64,000 nucleotides of DNA from assembly GCA_021234155.1 (NCBI GenBank), contig JAJEKV010000002.1, forward strand, positions 19,928,778 to 19,992,777, written 5' to 3'. Of this stretch, positions 14,001-27,087 are shown in pieces. Both the position numbers and the translations under genes were made by a program. Numbering within the stretch: position 1 is the stretch's first letter; each line of letters begins with the position of its first letter. Source of the DNA: Isoetes taiwanensis (taxonomy: Eukaryota; Streptophyta; Lycopodiopsida; Isoetales; Isoetaceae). Under the pieces are notes generated by a model. It did no database searches and was not told the DNA's origin. It saw only the letters and a list, made by a program, of their open reading frames with translations.

Positions 14001-16772
14001 TTAGTTTAGGCTGCCGGGGAGCTTGATGAGGAGAACTGGCTTGGCAGGTCGCCACAGACTACGCCGGCCAGGAGGTCATGCAGTGGCCCCCATCACCAGT
14101 TTTCTCTCATCAAAATTACTCTAATCATGACCGACCATGCATCAGTATCATCACTGCTATGCTGGCAATTTACGAACACATTACATGGTTCACCCGCTAT
14201 AACCCATTGTGCTTCCTCGCTATATAACTAATCAAGGCTGCTGCCACCATTCTCTAGTTGTTCAGCTGGCCACCAAAGGGGATTGGGCCTCTTCCAAGGG
14301 TGCCATCTTTGTAGGATCAGCAAGACGTGATTTGGCATTTCACACCATCCAAGAGTTGTATTCTGCAACTCTTGTAATCTTTATGGTCTGGGAGCACCCT
14401 TTGGCATTGCCATTGGCCTTCTCTTATTTGCAGTATTGTCTCATTTGATATCTTTGTAGTATTGCAAAGAAATCAAGTTTTATCGAACTGACTCTTTTTT
14501 CTCTTCCACCAAGCTCTGTTGTCTCATGCCCCACTCATCGGGCTTTCTTTCCTTTCTCTAGTATAATACTATACACAAACCCACTGCGTGTGCCTCCCAT
14601 CATCTTCAACATGTATCTAAAATTCCATCCCTAGTGTTCTCAGAGTTTTTTCCTCACTTCAGTTCTGCTTCATGATTTTGTGCTTAGGTATGTCCTTAAT
14701 ATCCTTGTCTTGTTCAATTCCTTAATCCTTTTCAATCTCAGCTATAGCCTTCCTTCCTTTGATCTTTTTGTTGGACAAGTGTGAACATCCCTTATATATA
14801 AAGCAACAAATACACACCCCGCCATATGCAAGCAAGATATCGGCTTCTTTTCACCGCATCTTGTATGATGATATAAATTTTTAATAATGATTTAAAAGAT
14901 ACGTAAAATGTAGAAAGTAAAGTTCGCTTAATCACTTTTACAATCATCTACAAATTCCAAATAAAAAGGCATTCAAAGCACGGAATATCAATGGGTTTTT
15001 CTCCTTGGCAAGAGCGTGATTTAAAATGGTTAACACGAATCAAAGAAAAATGCAATTCAACAAATGAATTTGGGTGATTCCTCCAAACATGCTTTTAAGT
15101 TATCACCGATATGCCGAAAAACTGGGCCGACCTGAATTGATGCATCCGATGTACCAAAGAAACATGCTTCTTCAAATAATCCATGATCATCATCTGTGAA
15201 TGCACATCCAATATCAACCCTGAAAATTGGTTCATGAGTTGATTTTATTTGTAAAAGAGTACTTGCATAATACTAACGAGCAACACATACTTAAAAAAAA
15301 AAAAAAATCTTCCAACATGGATAGTTTCAACCATGCTTTTATTTTATCCAGCTTAATAACAATGCTTGAGTGCATATAATTTGTATCCTAAACAAATCAA
15401 TTTCCATGTGCCATTGTTTTATTGTAGAAAAGAACAGCTCCATCTGAAAACAGTTTCTAACAATCGCTTTTCCACCAACTAGGTAGAGCAAGTTAATTCC
15501 AAAGATTTGGAGCAAAAAGATCGATCGAGGGTGCAACCTCGGTGATAAAGAAGAAGAATTCATGTAATGATCAAAACACCAAAATATGCAAATAAAAAAA
15601 AAATTGTTCAACAATCGAAAACATGTAAAGAGAATACTAGCCACTCCAAAAATCCCATCGACAAATGTTTTGAAAGTCTGTATAGAACAGCCAGCAAGCA
15701 CTATAAAGAACTAAATCAAGAATGCAATAAAATAACTTGGATCTGAGGTAGGATACTCCATGGGTATATAGATGGAGTTGACTCTATTTACGCATTCACC
15801 CATCTTTAATGACAATAACTATGCAAATGAAATATTATGCAGATATTTAGTTGCTTTTTTATAAAAGCTGCAATTGATGTAGGACTCATCTGTGGAAGAT
15901 GCAAACAAACATATCTTTTTGGTTTTTGGCATTTTTTCATAAAAATAAGAACCGGTTGCCCGAGAAATACCTTTTGCTTATTTTAGGTTCCATGGCATGT
16001 ATCTTGTGGAGGAGTATGCTATGGAGAGATGGTAATCTTTTCATTTATTGCCAATGATTGGCATATCGCATTGCTACCGCCTATTTAAAGACATGCTATC
16101 ATGAGCATGGATTGATGCCCTATGCATGTTCCATACTAGTCATTTAAAATATTGCACATCGTATTTCAGATCCATATAAGCTTATGAGTCCGCCCATCAT
16201 GTTAATGGGTTTCCATTCGAATCGGGTAAGGTTGGGGCTCCATGGTCGAATCGTCGCATGCCGTGCCCACGGACTATTCTAAAGATAAATTTAGGCTTAT
16301 GATCATGTAGGATAAGAGCATATGAATATTTTTATGCCCATTATAGGTCTATCGTATAGCAACAACCATAGATATGCTTGGGAGTGTCAAACAAGTGAAG
16401 GCAGTGTGGTATTTAGATCGAATTATTTCAAGAGAATTTAAGCTTCAATAATTTAAGATGTACCAATTTAAAGGAGCTTGGCTGTTTTTGACAGATTTCA
16501 TTATCCAATCTTCATGAAAATAATTTAATTAGGCAAATACAAGAAGAGCAAAATACTACCAAAGATTATCATATCATCATAGGCAAATCATCGAATCCTA
16601 ATTATAATTAGTACATGCATTAGCCAAATATGTTGCCAACATATATTTATTGTCTTAGACTATTATATTCCTTTACAAAATACATCAAAACCATGTTGTA
16701 GCACGGGCCCTTATCTTGTACATGTTTTACATCCAATTTACCAAAAATGTTCCATTAATGAATACGTGAGTA
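11021..16772. other. No supportable gene
   Basis: AT-rich sequence with only short unrelated ORFs, such as minus 13,021-13,212, minus 15,339-15,701 and plus 14,209-14,448. None shows a recognisable domain or a splice-consistent continuation. A 14-base A-run lies near 15,294-15,307, but no target duplication was found around it. Confidence 0.4.
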
Positions 16773-17131
16773 ACAATAGGGTTCAGAGGATTTGATATGG
16801 ATGTAAACAATTTTTACACCATAGACTATATCTCTAAAAAAATTGAATGGGTTTTTATTAAAACATGGATTTAAGATAAAAAAATAATCATTAGACCTGA
16901 TTCGATTCATATTTCAAAATCACAAACGGGGTCCCAATCATAAATGAATATATGTTTAAACGAGAGGTGCCAAGAGGCTCGCACCATCCTATCGATGGTG
17001 GTAGTCCACAGGGTGCACCTCATTTATGAATATGTAGCAAAATAACAGGGGGTTCTAGGGGGGTTTGATATGGATGTAAAAATAACAATTCCTGGAACCA
17101 TAGGCCATATATCTTTAAAACAATTGAATGG
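16773..17131. repeat. Pair of about 80-bp direct repeats flanking a palindromic core
   Basis: Bases 16,773-16,850 and 17,044-17,131 are diverged copies of one sequence. Both contain tttgatatggatgtaaa and end attgaatgg. They bracket a nested hairpin at 16,939-17,028, which suggests one small composite or foldback-type repeat. No coding potential. Confidence 0.55.
16939..17028. repeat. Nested inverted repeat (foldback/MITE-like)
   Basis: Three nested arms can pair: cataaatga (16,939-16,947) with tcatttatg (17,020-17,028); gaggtgc (16,964-16,970) with gcacctc (17,015-17,021); and gcaccatc (16,981-16,988) with gatggtg (16,994-17,000). The unpaired parts are short, so the whole could fold into one stem. 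No clear target duplication was identified. Confidence 0.5.
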
Positions 17132-17755
17132 TTGATATTCAGTTTTTCAAAAGCTCATGAAGAGAGCTTTCCATTGGCATATGATTTGACCTAGATCTAT
17201 CAAGATAGATACCTTCTTTCTGTACTTTCCATCCGCATTCCTTTTTGCAAAGTGCAGATTTGATGGTAATATGGTTTTTCTCATAACGTTTGAACCCGAC
17301 TGTTTTGTGTGTTTTTTATTGTGTTGGAAAGCTCCATCTGGGATTTTTTTGATGAATGTATGATATGCTCATATTTGGTTAAGTTTTCCGGGTCAAAACA
17401 ACAAATTTTAAATTTGGCATGAATTTCTCAATTTTTTTTTTTTGATTAGTTGCTATATTTTATTAATGTTATACATATGAAATACATATGAAGATATATA
17501 AGAGATACAAAAAACACACCTTTTTATCTTGGGAAGTGATTAACCCATTTTGTTTTGTGCATTATTTTAGATGCTGTTTTTCGCTCTAAACTTATGATAC
17601 CTTACATCCATCGGCATGTTAAAAGACTTAAAAAACTTAAAACCAGATGATCTAATATATAGTTCTCCTATGATAAGTCAATTTCGCAGACTATGTTTAA
17701 ACGTTGATCCGTGATGTTTATCCATATATTTTGTCCTTTCTACCCATGCCTTTTT

Positions 17756-20690
17756 AGTCACTATAGATGAATGAGCGTGAATACAATAAAAATTAGATGA
17801 GCTGATGTTTGAAGGATTAAAACATTGAGATAGTTATGAACTTGAATGTGTTTGTGTCGTAAGTGAACATGTGATATTGTTGAACAAATTAAATAACAAG
17901 CCAAATAAAAGTAGTACAATGCATAATGAAATGATGTAATCATAGATCTTTCAAAGGCAATGATTTGGTCGCACATGATTCAGATAGAAACTTAACATTT
18001 ACCATGACACTGAAAACATGCTTTGTTGTAGTGATTGGGGATTTGTCTACATTGCAACCAATGCCCCCGAAATGGAAATCCAAGGAACTTATCAAGCACC
18101 TCTTGTCAAAAATGATTGAGTTCTTGCATTCACGCATCCTCCAGTAAATGATTCTCCATTGGGTTTATTATTGAAAAGTAATTTCAACTGTGGGAAGAGG
18201 ACAGCATGGGAATTTGAATTCTAAGTACAACAACCTTATCTTCTGAAAAGCATAATTCATCTCGAAACCAGCTCAACACTTCTTCATCTACAACCATCTT
18301 CATTGTAGCATCTCCTAACAAGTTAATGTATGTTCAATCTAAATCTTTTTACATTGCTAAAAGCCTTTAGAATACCACAACAAGGCCTTTAATTTTGGGG
18401 GGTAATAGGAGAGTTCCATGAATTTGTCGCTATCAATACATCTTCCCTCAAAGGATATCCATTGGTATGACAGATGGTTTTTCTTTGTCGAATTGGAAAA
18501 ATTTTTAACCATTTGACCTTTTTTTTCATGAACATGCCATTGGGTTTCTTGGTTATGCCACGCTCCTTCATTAAGGTAACCTTAGTTTCTTGGTTGCCTA
18601 GTCTCTCATGATCTTCATTTGTCTTAGTCCTGAAATTTTTGAAATTTATAAAAGCCCACATCATTAAAACGATGAGAAAATGGAAAGATGCCTCTATTCC
18701 ACCATTTTTGCAAACAATAGGAAAATGCATAGCCTCCTATAACCTCGGCTAGGAAATAGAGAGGGGTTCCAAAATTGTTTGATTGCTTAGAAAGTCATTC
18801 CTTCCAAGAATTGCATCCATTCGCCAAGGGTTCCATGCTCTAATCCAAATTTTTATGATTCCGAGTATATTAGAACCCAAACAAAGAATAAGCTTTCTTC
18901 AGTGGAGGTGCATGTTCACATTTCTCCATGGAAAGGGTTGACACTTACCAAGAAAATGATCAATAAGTTTTGACAAAAGGATTAATCTTTCCATGGCCAG
19001 CTTAGGAAATGTATTTATCGCTTAGGCCAGCCATTGTTTCTAATATCCAAAACCCAAGACCACCATGCTTCTTCATACATTCTTTCATGGAAAGCGAACA
19101 TGTTGTGGTTACCTTAATAGGCTCAATAAATTCCAATAAAATGCCTTGGAGTTTAGAAGTGACCTTTTAGGAGCTGTAAGAGGATAGAAGACTGCAAACA
19201 TGAGAATAAAGGAATGAGGCAATCACATGTCCTAAGATAGCTTTTCCATTTTGTCTATATTTATCGGTTAAGAGATCAGCCTTTCGTGGAACTTCAATAA
19301 TATCCCCAAAGATTACTAGCATTAGTCCTTAAAGCAAAAGGAATACCCAAGATTTTAGATTTAGTACAAGAGATACTGTATGGGTTTGGGCATAATTGCT
19401 TTTAACAAATTTTGCCTAATGAGCTTGGATTTGAGAGGGTTGATCTACATCTCCAGAACTACCAAAGTCTTAGAGAATTCGTATGTTTGGATGGATCTTT
19501 GAAAGTGACAAAAGAGAAATATCATGGTATTATGAAAACATTTCTTGATTATCGTAGAAATTTAAGCCCACAATTTCTTCTCTCACCGACTTTTTAGCAA
19601 AATAAGGCTTCCATGATTATTTAAAAAAAAGGGCTGAAAGGGCACCTTGTTTGACGCTCGAGTATCTCTCAAAAAAAGGGTTGCATTCTCCATTGATCGA
19701 ACCGATCTGAGTTGTAAAGGATGGTTTGAAAAATACTATCACTTCCTCGAGAACCCCATCTTTGACAACATTTGAAGAGGAAACCCACCGACCGCAATCA
19801 AAAGTTTAGTATTATCCAGCTTTGAGCAGGCAATGTTCAGTTTCTTTTAGCCCAATGCATGCCATAGATAGATGGGCTACATTATCTAGAATGGACCCAT
19901 CCCTTTAGGTGTTAACTTTGGGTATTGAGATGGTAAGATCCGTATAGGTTTCAGCCTAGAGGCTATGGTAGCGAGATGATTTTGTAAATAACATTGGTGA
20001 GGGATGGGTCCGAAATCGAGAAAGTTTCACTTCATCTATTTTAGGGATCAAGGAGAAAAGTCGGTATTGATTCTCAAAGTTTAGATTCCCCGAGAATTAA
20101 AAACTCATTACACACATTAGTAACCTGCATTTCCAATATTTCCAAGTTTTTTAAAAATTCCACCAATTAGCCATCGACCCTAAGTTTTACCATTTTTCAA
20201 AGAAGAGGAACATTTGCCCACAATTTTCATTTTGTAAAGGAGGCATTCATGCTTCCCTTCCCCGCCATCTTGATGGATCTCCTCTAATCAATGAAATTGT
20301 CAATATTCTTTCCACAAGAGTAGGAGGGTTCCTATTATTCTCTTTAAAGTAAATCTAAGAAAACAAATTGTTTAAGATCATTGTCCTCAGATGGGATTTG
20401 CCATTGACCTTTACACTATAGATCACACTTTCTAGTCCAACCTTTAGCTTTGATGAAGAAATACTTGAATTACTCCTCTCATCATCCTTAAGTTCCCTCG
20501 ATTTTTGCTTTTAGCTTCCAACCTTTAGCAATTTTGAGTTCTTTTCTCTCAACTTGAATTTTTATATTCTCTTGTTGATCCAAGGAGTTTGTATGAGTTG
20601 AGTTCTCAAACCATCGTGGAATCGCTTTTTGATTATAAATTTGCTTGCCCCAGATTTTGAGCCAGTTTTTTATATTTGGCATGGTTTCTC
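17756..20690 (-). pseudogene. Decayed L1-type LINE, copy a (reverse transcriptase, minus strand)
   Basis: Non-LTR retrotransposon ORF2 remains, read on the minus strand from about 20,690 down to 17,756 across several frames. In order they show: a finger region with LIPKIDEVK and DFGPIPHQCYLQN, resembling 'DFRPISL.NV.YKI' (about 20,055-19,970); the palm A region KLDNTK followed by MLSKMGF (about 19,820-19,760); SSVKQGA (about 19,660), equivalent to 'QGCPLSP'; a thumb-proximal ILGIPFA (about 19,350); and KKHGGLGFW (about 19,060), equivalent to the C-terminal 'GGLG' block. Stops and frameshifts are frequent, so it is inactive. The 3' end is taken at agtcactatag because copy b starts at the same string. 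Confidence 0.85.
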
Positions 20691-21067
20691 ACCTGATTAA
20701 AACATGATTTGCATAGCAGAAAATCATACTCTCTATCCAGTTGATCATTCTGGTCATGTCCAGTAATTTTTTATGAAGATATTGAAGAGATACTATTATC
20801 GTGACCACGTTTTGTATCGAGAAAAAAAAATTGAAACTTTTTGTTTTGGTGCATTATAGGAGATGATGTTTTTTTCGTTTGTGTTATCATTATGTCTCCT
20901 TACTCAACCTCATGTTAAAATAGCACTAAATCAAAACACAAAAGAACCAGCAATGTGCAACCTGCAACAACCACCTCAAGAAGACAAGTTGGAAGTGCCG
21001 AGACTATGAAATAAACGTTGGTGCAGAGTGTACAACATATTTTGTGCAATCAAATGCACTTGTTTCT
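20691..21067. other. Spacer between the two LINE copies; nothing recognised
   Basis: AT-rich sequence without coding signal. It contains a nine-A run near 20,822-20,830, but no convincing target duplication of either LINE copy could be identified. Confidence 0.4.
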
Positions 21068-22480
21068 AGTCACTATAGATAAGATGGGAATTACAATAAC
21101 ACTAGAAAAAAGCTGGATGTTCAAACAGACAAGACATTGAGATAGTTATGAACTTGAATGTGTTTGGTGTCAATGTAAGTGAACATGATATTGTTGAACA
21201 AATTAAATAACAAGCCAAATAAAAGTAGTACAATGCATAATGAAATGATAATCATAGACCCTTTCAAAGGCAATGATTTGCCGCACATGATTCAGATAGA
21301 ACGAACATTTACCATGACACTTAAATATGCTTTGTTGTAGTGATTGGGGATTTGTTCACATTGCAACCAATGCCCCCCTTGAAATGGAAATCCAAGGAAC
21401 TTATCAAGCACCTCTGGCCAATGTCACATATAGCGTCTTGCATTCAAGGCGACACACGGGAAAATAAGAAATTGGGTTTAGTATTGAAAATAATACCTTG
21501 CTCTCGTCGGGAACACGTGCTGCAAAAACTTCATTTCTAAGTGTTGCAACAACCTTATCTTCTGAAAAGCATAATTCATCTGGAAACCAGCTCAACACTT
21601 CTTCATCTACAACCATAAATGCCATTGTAGCATCTGCCAATGTTAATGTAGGTTCGCCACGAAATGTACTAACCATCAAGTTCTTGAATACCACAACAGG
21701 TTTAATTTTAGAAACGAATAACCATTTTAACTTTCCAAAAATATGTCGTTGGTCAATCTAAAACTTCACTTCTGCAACATCCTTATCACCACAGCCATTT
21801 GCAGCTTGCAAACAAGGGAAAAAATTATCAGGTTTGAGTCTTTTTTTTCTTTGGATGAAGTTGTTTTACTGACATCTCGTTCCTTATCTAGTCTAAAGAA
21901 ACTATTTCTCAGCCTAGTCTCTCAGCCTGCTCATTTTTTTTAGTCTGCTCATGATTTCTGAGAAGTATCTACTGCTTGGCTCACTATATATACATGCTTA
22001 CAATTATATATGCAAACATACAGTAGGGAACACCATGCCTCCTATAACCTTCTGCTAGAAATATAAGTGGAGAATTGTTGGATTGCTTACAATGTCATTG
22101 AGCCTCTTTATTTGCACCCATTCTCTGGCTGCCAAAGACGGAGTAAAATGAAAGTTGGCCAACCCATTAGATCATTAAATCAAGCATCTTTCATATGATT
22201 ATCATTTCAACATGGACATTGACATAACCATGAAAAACATCCGATGTTATGGCAAAAGGATCGATCTTTCCATTTGTGAACCTGTTAAAAATTTTAGCAG
22301 TTCAACAATAGCTAACATGTTGTCAAATTTAAATAGGCCCTTAAACGAATAGATGTTGGCATGGGACAAGGTGTATATGCTTATAGATGTACCTCATTTT
22401 CATCTGGTAACAAGCTCCGCACATATTGCTACTCAAATTTTGAGGCAATCACATGTCCTCCAGTAGCACGCCATGGTCTA
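21068..22480 (-). pseudogene. Second, shorter copy (b) of the same LINE
   Basis: This begins with the same agtcactatag string as copy a and matches it closely through 21,715 (a shared run is gaaatgataatcatag-like; both also contain tgagatagttatgaacttga). It then matches more loosely to about 22,470, where ggcaatcacatgtcct corresponds to 19,218-19,235 in copy a. The minus ORF 21,404-21,694 covers the best-conserved 3' part; its product is unknown to me. Copy b lacks the reverse transcriptase core, as expected for a 5'-truncated LINE insertion. Confidence 0.75.
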
Positions 22481-23579
22481 ATTGTCATAGACAGAACGAC
22501 AATCAGGAAGAGAAGAGATACCCTGCAAGAATTCTTAAAAGAAGTGAAGGTATACCTATACAGTCCTGTACAAAGATATGCATGCCTTAGACATAATAAT
22601 AATAATAACAAATTTCTTGCCTGATGCACAGCTTCCCCAAATGCTACAAAAGTCAATCTCCCTCCTGGAACCAGCAAGAGATCTGCATGTATGGTTGCAA
22701 AATTTGAAAGTACAAACTGATGGCATATCATGGCAATCAACAATGTCTCTCCACATATTAGAATGTCGATCTGCCGATTTAGATAGGGGCGACGCATTTG
22801 CGAGGAAAATATCTCTGAAAATCTTTAAACTTCTATGAAAATCTCTCTAGACATCTCTGAGTATCTCTAAAAATATCTTTGCATATCTCTATTTAAAACT
22901 TACGGGTTTCCTTTCGAAATCTACTAATGGTTATGCACCACTTGCATGAGTTTGGAGCATATTATACGCTGGAGTTGGACAAGCAGCGACCGTTTACTAA
23001 AATCAAGGTTGAATATTACCACACTTTTCCTTATTCAGAAATTTTTGTTTGAATATTGAAATAGGATTAGATGCAACATCTTTTAAATAGGCTAAGAGAG
23101 CTTTTCGTTATACAAGCACTGAATTCAGCTTTATCTCCTTTGGACAGATCAAGACATGAGCCTCTACATGAGTGATTGCTACACATGATCTTTAAGTGGT
23201 TGTTGCACTAACATTAATGTGAAAAGCAAATTGCACACTGACTATTGACTTGACGAGACTACAAACGTTAAGTATTTTTTGCAATAATGCTATGCATACC
23301 TAGATTGCAAGATATTTCATCTTCAAGTCAATTAGCTTTTGATAAGCCAACCCCTTTGTCAGAAAGAAGAGGAGAATCAGACATTAAAATGACATATTTG
23401 AACACTTATCCTTCCCTTTGTGCCATATACAAAACAAAGAACATGAGTATATCAATTACATTTGATTTAAACAACGAACTTTGGATGTTTCTTCTCTGCA
23501 TATATACAATCTAAGAAAACAAAATAGCATAAAATAATTTCCCTTGTTCAGACTATTAATAAGGCTTGACACACTAAAA
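22481..23579. other. No supportable gene; short ATCTCT-rich stretch
   Basis: ORFs here (plus 22,578-22,838, minus 22,429-22,797 and plus 23,287-23,514) are not recognised. Bases 22,805-22,890 repeat 'atctct' at irregular spacing and resemble a short, degenerate relative of the GAATCT-type array at the window's end. An (AAT)n run lies near 22,593-22,608. Confidence 0.4.
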
Positions 23580-23924
23580 CGACCAACCAAGAAACATCAA
23601 AACACACTCTCATGAAAATACACTCCCATGATGGTTGTGATACATAGAATGCCAAAGTACCATTCTTGAATGATTAAACTGTTCAAGCTTAATTAGCATG
23701 AAGTTATCAGTAGTTTTCCTTTACTTCCTCAGTTGTATGAAATAACCTCCATAATTCGTGGAATAAAATAGAGAACTTATGGACTAAAAAAATGAAATCC
23801 TATATTCATACGTCCCATGTACAATTTTTATTACTATACTAATATAACGAGCTCAAAGCACGTTTCAATACATTTTGATATGAAAAAACTAAGAAATATA
23901 AAAACACACTCTCGGCCCCAAGAG
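23580..23924. repeat. Duplicated segment shared with 27,990-28,245 and 40,554-40,640
   Basis: Bases 23,580-23,835 match 27,990-28,245 almost exactly (shared run tgatggttgtgatacataga). Bases 23,850-23,924 match 40,554-40,640 and end in actctcggccccaag at both sites. The segment marks the left border of the larger duplication that carries the Copia-containing copies 2 and 3. Confidence 0.8.
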
Positions 23925-23952
23925 GAAGGAAGGAAGGAAGGAAGGAAGGAAG
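23925..23952. repeat. (GGAA)n microsatellite
   Basis: About seven uninterrupted ggaa units directly follow the actctcggccccaag border. The homologous locus near 40,640 lacks them. Confidence 0.9.
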
Positions 23953-24064
23953 TATATTTTAACGTCCACGGAGACCAACTGGCCTATGAGACGGTTTTAC
24001 AATATAGCGGAAAGTTTCCAAACACAAAATAAAACCACAGAAACCCTGTATAATGTGTCTCTAC

Positions 24065-25424
24065 GATAATGGAGAGAGGGGATGGAAACCCCAGGCTAAG
24101 GCGATTGGGCGGCGGCGGGCGCCCTCGATCCTTGCGCATCTCGACATCACTGTGGATAGTCGGATGAGCAAAGATTACCGCCACCGCGCATCTTCAATCC
24201 AAAACATCGCCAAGAGACATGTCTCTCCTTTGTTTTTTTTTTCGAGCCTTGGCAGCCTAGGCTCTGCAGAGTCCGAGGTATGGCCGATGCCTTGGTTTCC
24301 CTGCTTTGTTGTATGGCTTTGACAGGGTAAGGAGCCAGTTTATGTTCTTGTGAATGTGAATTGGGTTTGAAGACAGTGCCGGATAGCAGATAGCGAGGCA
24401 GTTCATGGCTTCTGGGCAGCATAGATCTCTGCAACAGCGTGATCTTAGTGCTCTTGGTCCGTTCTTTTTTGCTAATGCTAGGGAGCTTAAACAGTTTTAA
24501 AGCACAATCTTTCAGCTCGAATGCTTAGTGTATAGCAGGGCTTCTGTGTTGTGTGCTTCTTTATTGTTTTTGAGCCCCACAAACAGCTAGGGAACTACAT
24601 GGATTCTTGTGTATTCTCGAGGATGTGTATACGCAGCCTATTGTACTTTGGAATGCATAAGAACTTGGAATTCCTTTGCCGGTAACCATCCCCGCCCCGG
24701 TGGGGAAGACTGGATACGCGTTGCTGGGTGGGAGAATGGGCATTGGATATCGTGATCGGTGAACTCCGCTGGAGATCAAGTTCAACCGAACACTAGGAGT
24801 TTTACTTGCCTAGGTCGGCAAGTGAGGGCTTGGCTGAGGAGTGGAGCGGACCACCTATTTGGGTAGGGCTTGGATGTTCACATAGTGGGAAGATAGTGGC
24901 GGCTCTTATAGTACCACCATGAAGGATGGTAGTGCAAGTCGGGTTAACGCATGGGATGAAGTTTGCTCTCTTGAGCCCCTCATGAGCGTTAGCAAGGGCT
25001 TAGGCTCCTGATAGTGATTCCTTGATTCGACCGGTTATGGCGCATCGGCTCTAGACTCTTATCTCCGGTTATTTGTTTGGACACCCAAGTGGTGGATTGA
25101 AGTGCTACTAATGAGCAAAAGATAAAGGATGCTCCCCGTAGTATGAGCTGTTGGTAGGAAGCAGGTGAGCTTGTAGAGGCAGGTCCGCCATAGTACCAGC
25201 ATCGACATGCAAGAGGTAGAGCTTTATATTCAAGTACATAGTTAGCTGGTTCTTCACCACCCTCCCCTTAGGGTGTGGTGTGAATACTTCCTATAGAGCC
25301 TATTTAAGAGGCTTAAATGTTTCTGTTATAATTCTTCCTATTTGGCCCTTGAGGGGTCTAAATAAGGTCTTGTACCATTACTTATATTATTAATAAAAAT
25401 CTTGCATTCAATAAAAAAAAAAAA
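24065..25424 (+). mobile_element. Poly(A)-tailed retroposon with 13-bp target duplication
   Basis: The 13-base string aatgtgtctctac occurs at 24,052-24,064 and again at 25,425-25,437. The second copy directly follows a run of about 14 A. Between them lie 1,360 bp that end with overlapping aataaa-type signals ('ttaataaaa', 'ttcaataaaa') before the A-tail. These are the marks of target-primed reverse transcription by LINE machinery. Stops occur throughout both strands and no reverse transcriptase motif was seen. It is therefore either a LINE 3' end made mostly of untranslated sequence or a retroposed noncoding transcript. The homologous locus at 40.64 kb lacks it. Confidence 0.85.
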
Positions 25425-25437
25425 AATGTGTCTCTAC

Positions 25438-25694
25438 CACTGGGATAAACCCCCCCGGGGGGAGGAAAAACCTTGTAGTAGGGGTTGAGAGGCCCCATTT
25501 GGGCGCCAAATTCCCTGCCGGAGGGGACTCCACCTCTACGATGGAGACTTGCGCAATGTAGGACGGAAGACGCAAGCCACCATTATAAGCCAGCAGGAAT
25601 TGCTATCTCGAAAGCATCCGGAGATCGCATGAGCTGCTCGGATGTGTGCATATGCTGGGCATTCCTGTAGAGCATGGTGTTCATCTTCTACTAT
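25438..25694. other. Short GC-rich interval with two perfect palindromes
   Basis: This contains seven C followed by six G at 25,449-25,461, and the palindrome tttgggcgccaaa at 25,498-25,510. The latter resembles the edge of some LTR-retrotransposon primer-binding sites, but no second LTR or internal region supports that. The ORF 25,485-25,670 is unrecognised. Confidence 0.35.
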
Positions 25695-27087
25695 CTCTGT
25701 GCGCAATGGGTTGTTTCATAAGATGCTTTTGCAGTTGCAATATTTAAGAGAACTTGTGCCTATGGGAGAGCAACGATCATTGGTCGATGGAATTGTGGTG
25801 CCAATTACAGGAGCCTACATCAGAAACTCCAGAGCAAATGGCATTGAATTCATAAGGTAACGAAGAAATACCCATTCCTTGCTCTTCCTGAAATGGAGTA
25901 ATTTTTGTGATTGAAGAATAAACAATACGAATTATTGATGTGATGAAAAATATTGTATATTGGGATTGGAAGCTCAAACTTGTGCTTGTTTGGAGCTCTT
26001 GTCAAAGTTCCAAAAGAATAGAATAGAATAGAATTGTTAAAGAGAGTATCGGTTATGCCAAACTGCGCAAGTATATTTTAAATGGTAGACCTCTGCATGC
26101 TTTCTCCGACAACTTGATCAGGAACATGTGATTTCAATGTGTTATCTTGAAAATTCATAGCAAGGCAAAGACTACTGAAGTTTATATCTAGTGCGCATTA
26201 GCCTTGGTAACAATATGGTCATGTTGTAATGGACATATATGAGTTGTGAAAACTTTGATTAGAAATACAAGAAGAGAATGCTAAATTATGGCAAATGATT
26301 GTTGGTCAAACAAGAAATTGTTTGCAGGTATTGTTGTAAATATTCCAAATGCACGATGGTTACTCGATAGAATTTGTGGCAGTGCATTAATAGACTCTAT
26401 GAAATTCTACTGAATTTAGATCCTCTGTTTCTATCAGTTTATTGTTTATCTCTGAGACTGATTGAGTTGCCAACATCTATCATGGCTTCTAGTTATAGTT
26501 GGTTATTTTGCAGTTGTAATATCTCCTTTTTTTCAAATACCATGTCCTTGCATAGGCATCAAGCCAAAACATGTCTAGATAGCTATGTATCTTATCTCAT
26601 AGCTATCTATTGTAAATTCAAGATAATACTTTGCTTTGGAATCTGATCCTCTGTATTATAACATCTCAAGGTTATATAAGGCTTTACTGCGTCTAACAGT
26701 TTGGAGGCCTGACCAGTTCATATGGTGAGCAGTGGTGCAAGGATCCAGCTCAACAAGGGTGACAAAAAGAAGGGTTGGGGGTTGTTGAGGGGGAGGGGGA
26801 ACACTTATTGCAATGCACCACATTCTCTGATACAGTTCCAATGCAAGAGCAAGGGGGAAGCAACTGATTAAAAGCCAGTGTTAATGATTTTCATCTGAGA
26901 GTAGAAGCTTCTGACATCTGCAATGTTAATCAAAAGCCAGTGTTAATGTCATCTGCCATTGCTAGCATTAGGAAAGTTCACCATTTGTGAAACAACACAC
27001 AATCCAAGACATGTCCACCACGAAACAGATATATTGCTTAGAAAATGGTGGAAATTGAGATAAATGGGCATACAGCTCAAACTCATC

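Noticed and set aside
25438-25530. GGGCGCCAAA palindrome as an LTR primer-binding site
   Set aside because: No LTR pair, purine tract or internal retrotransposon coding was found on either side.
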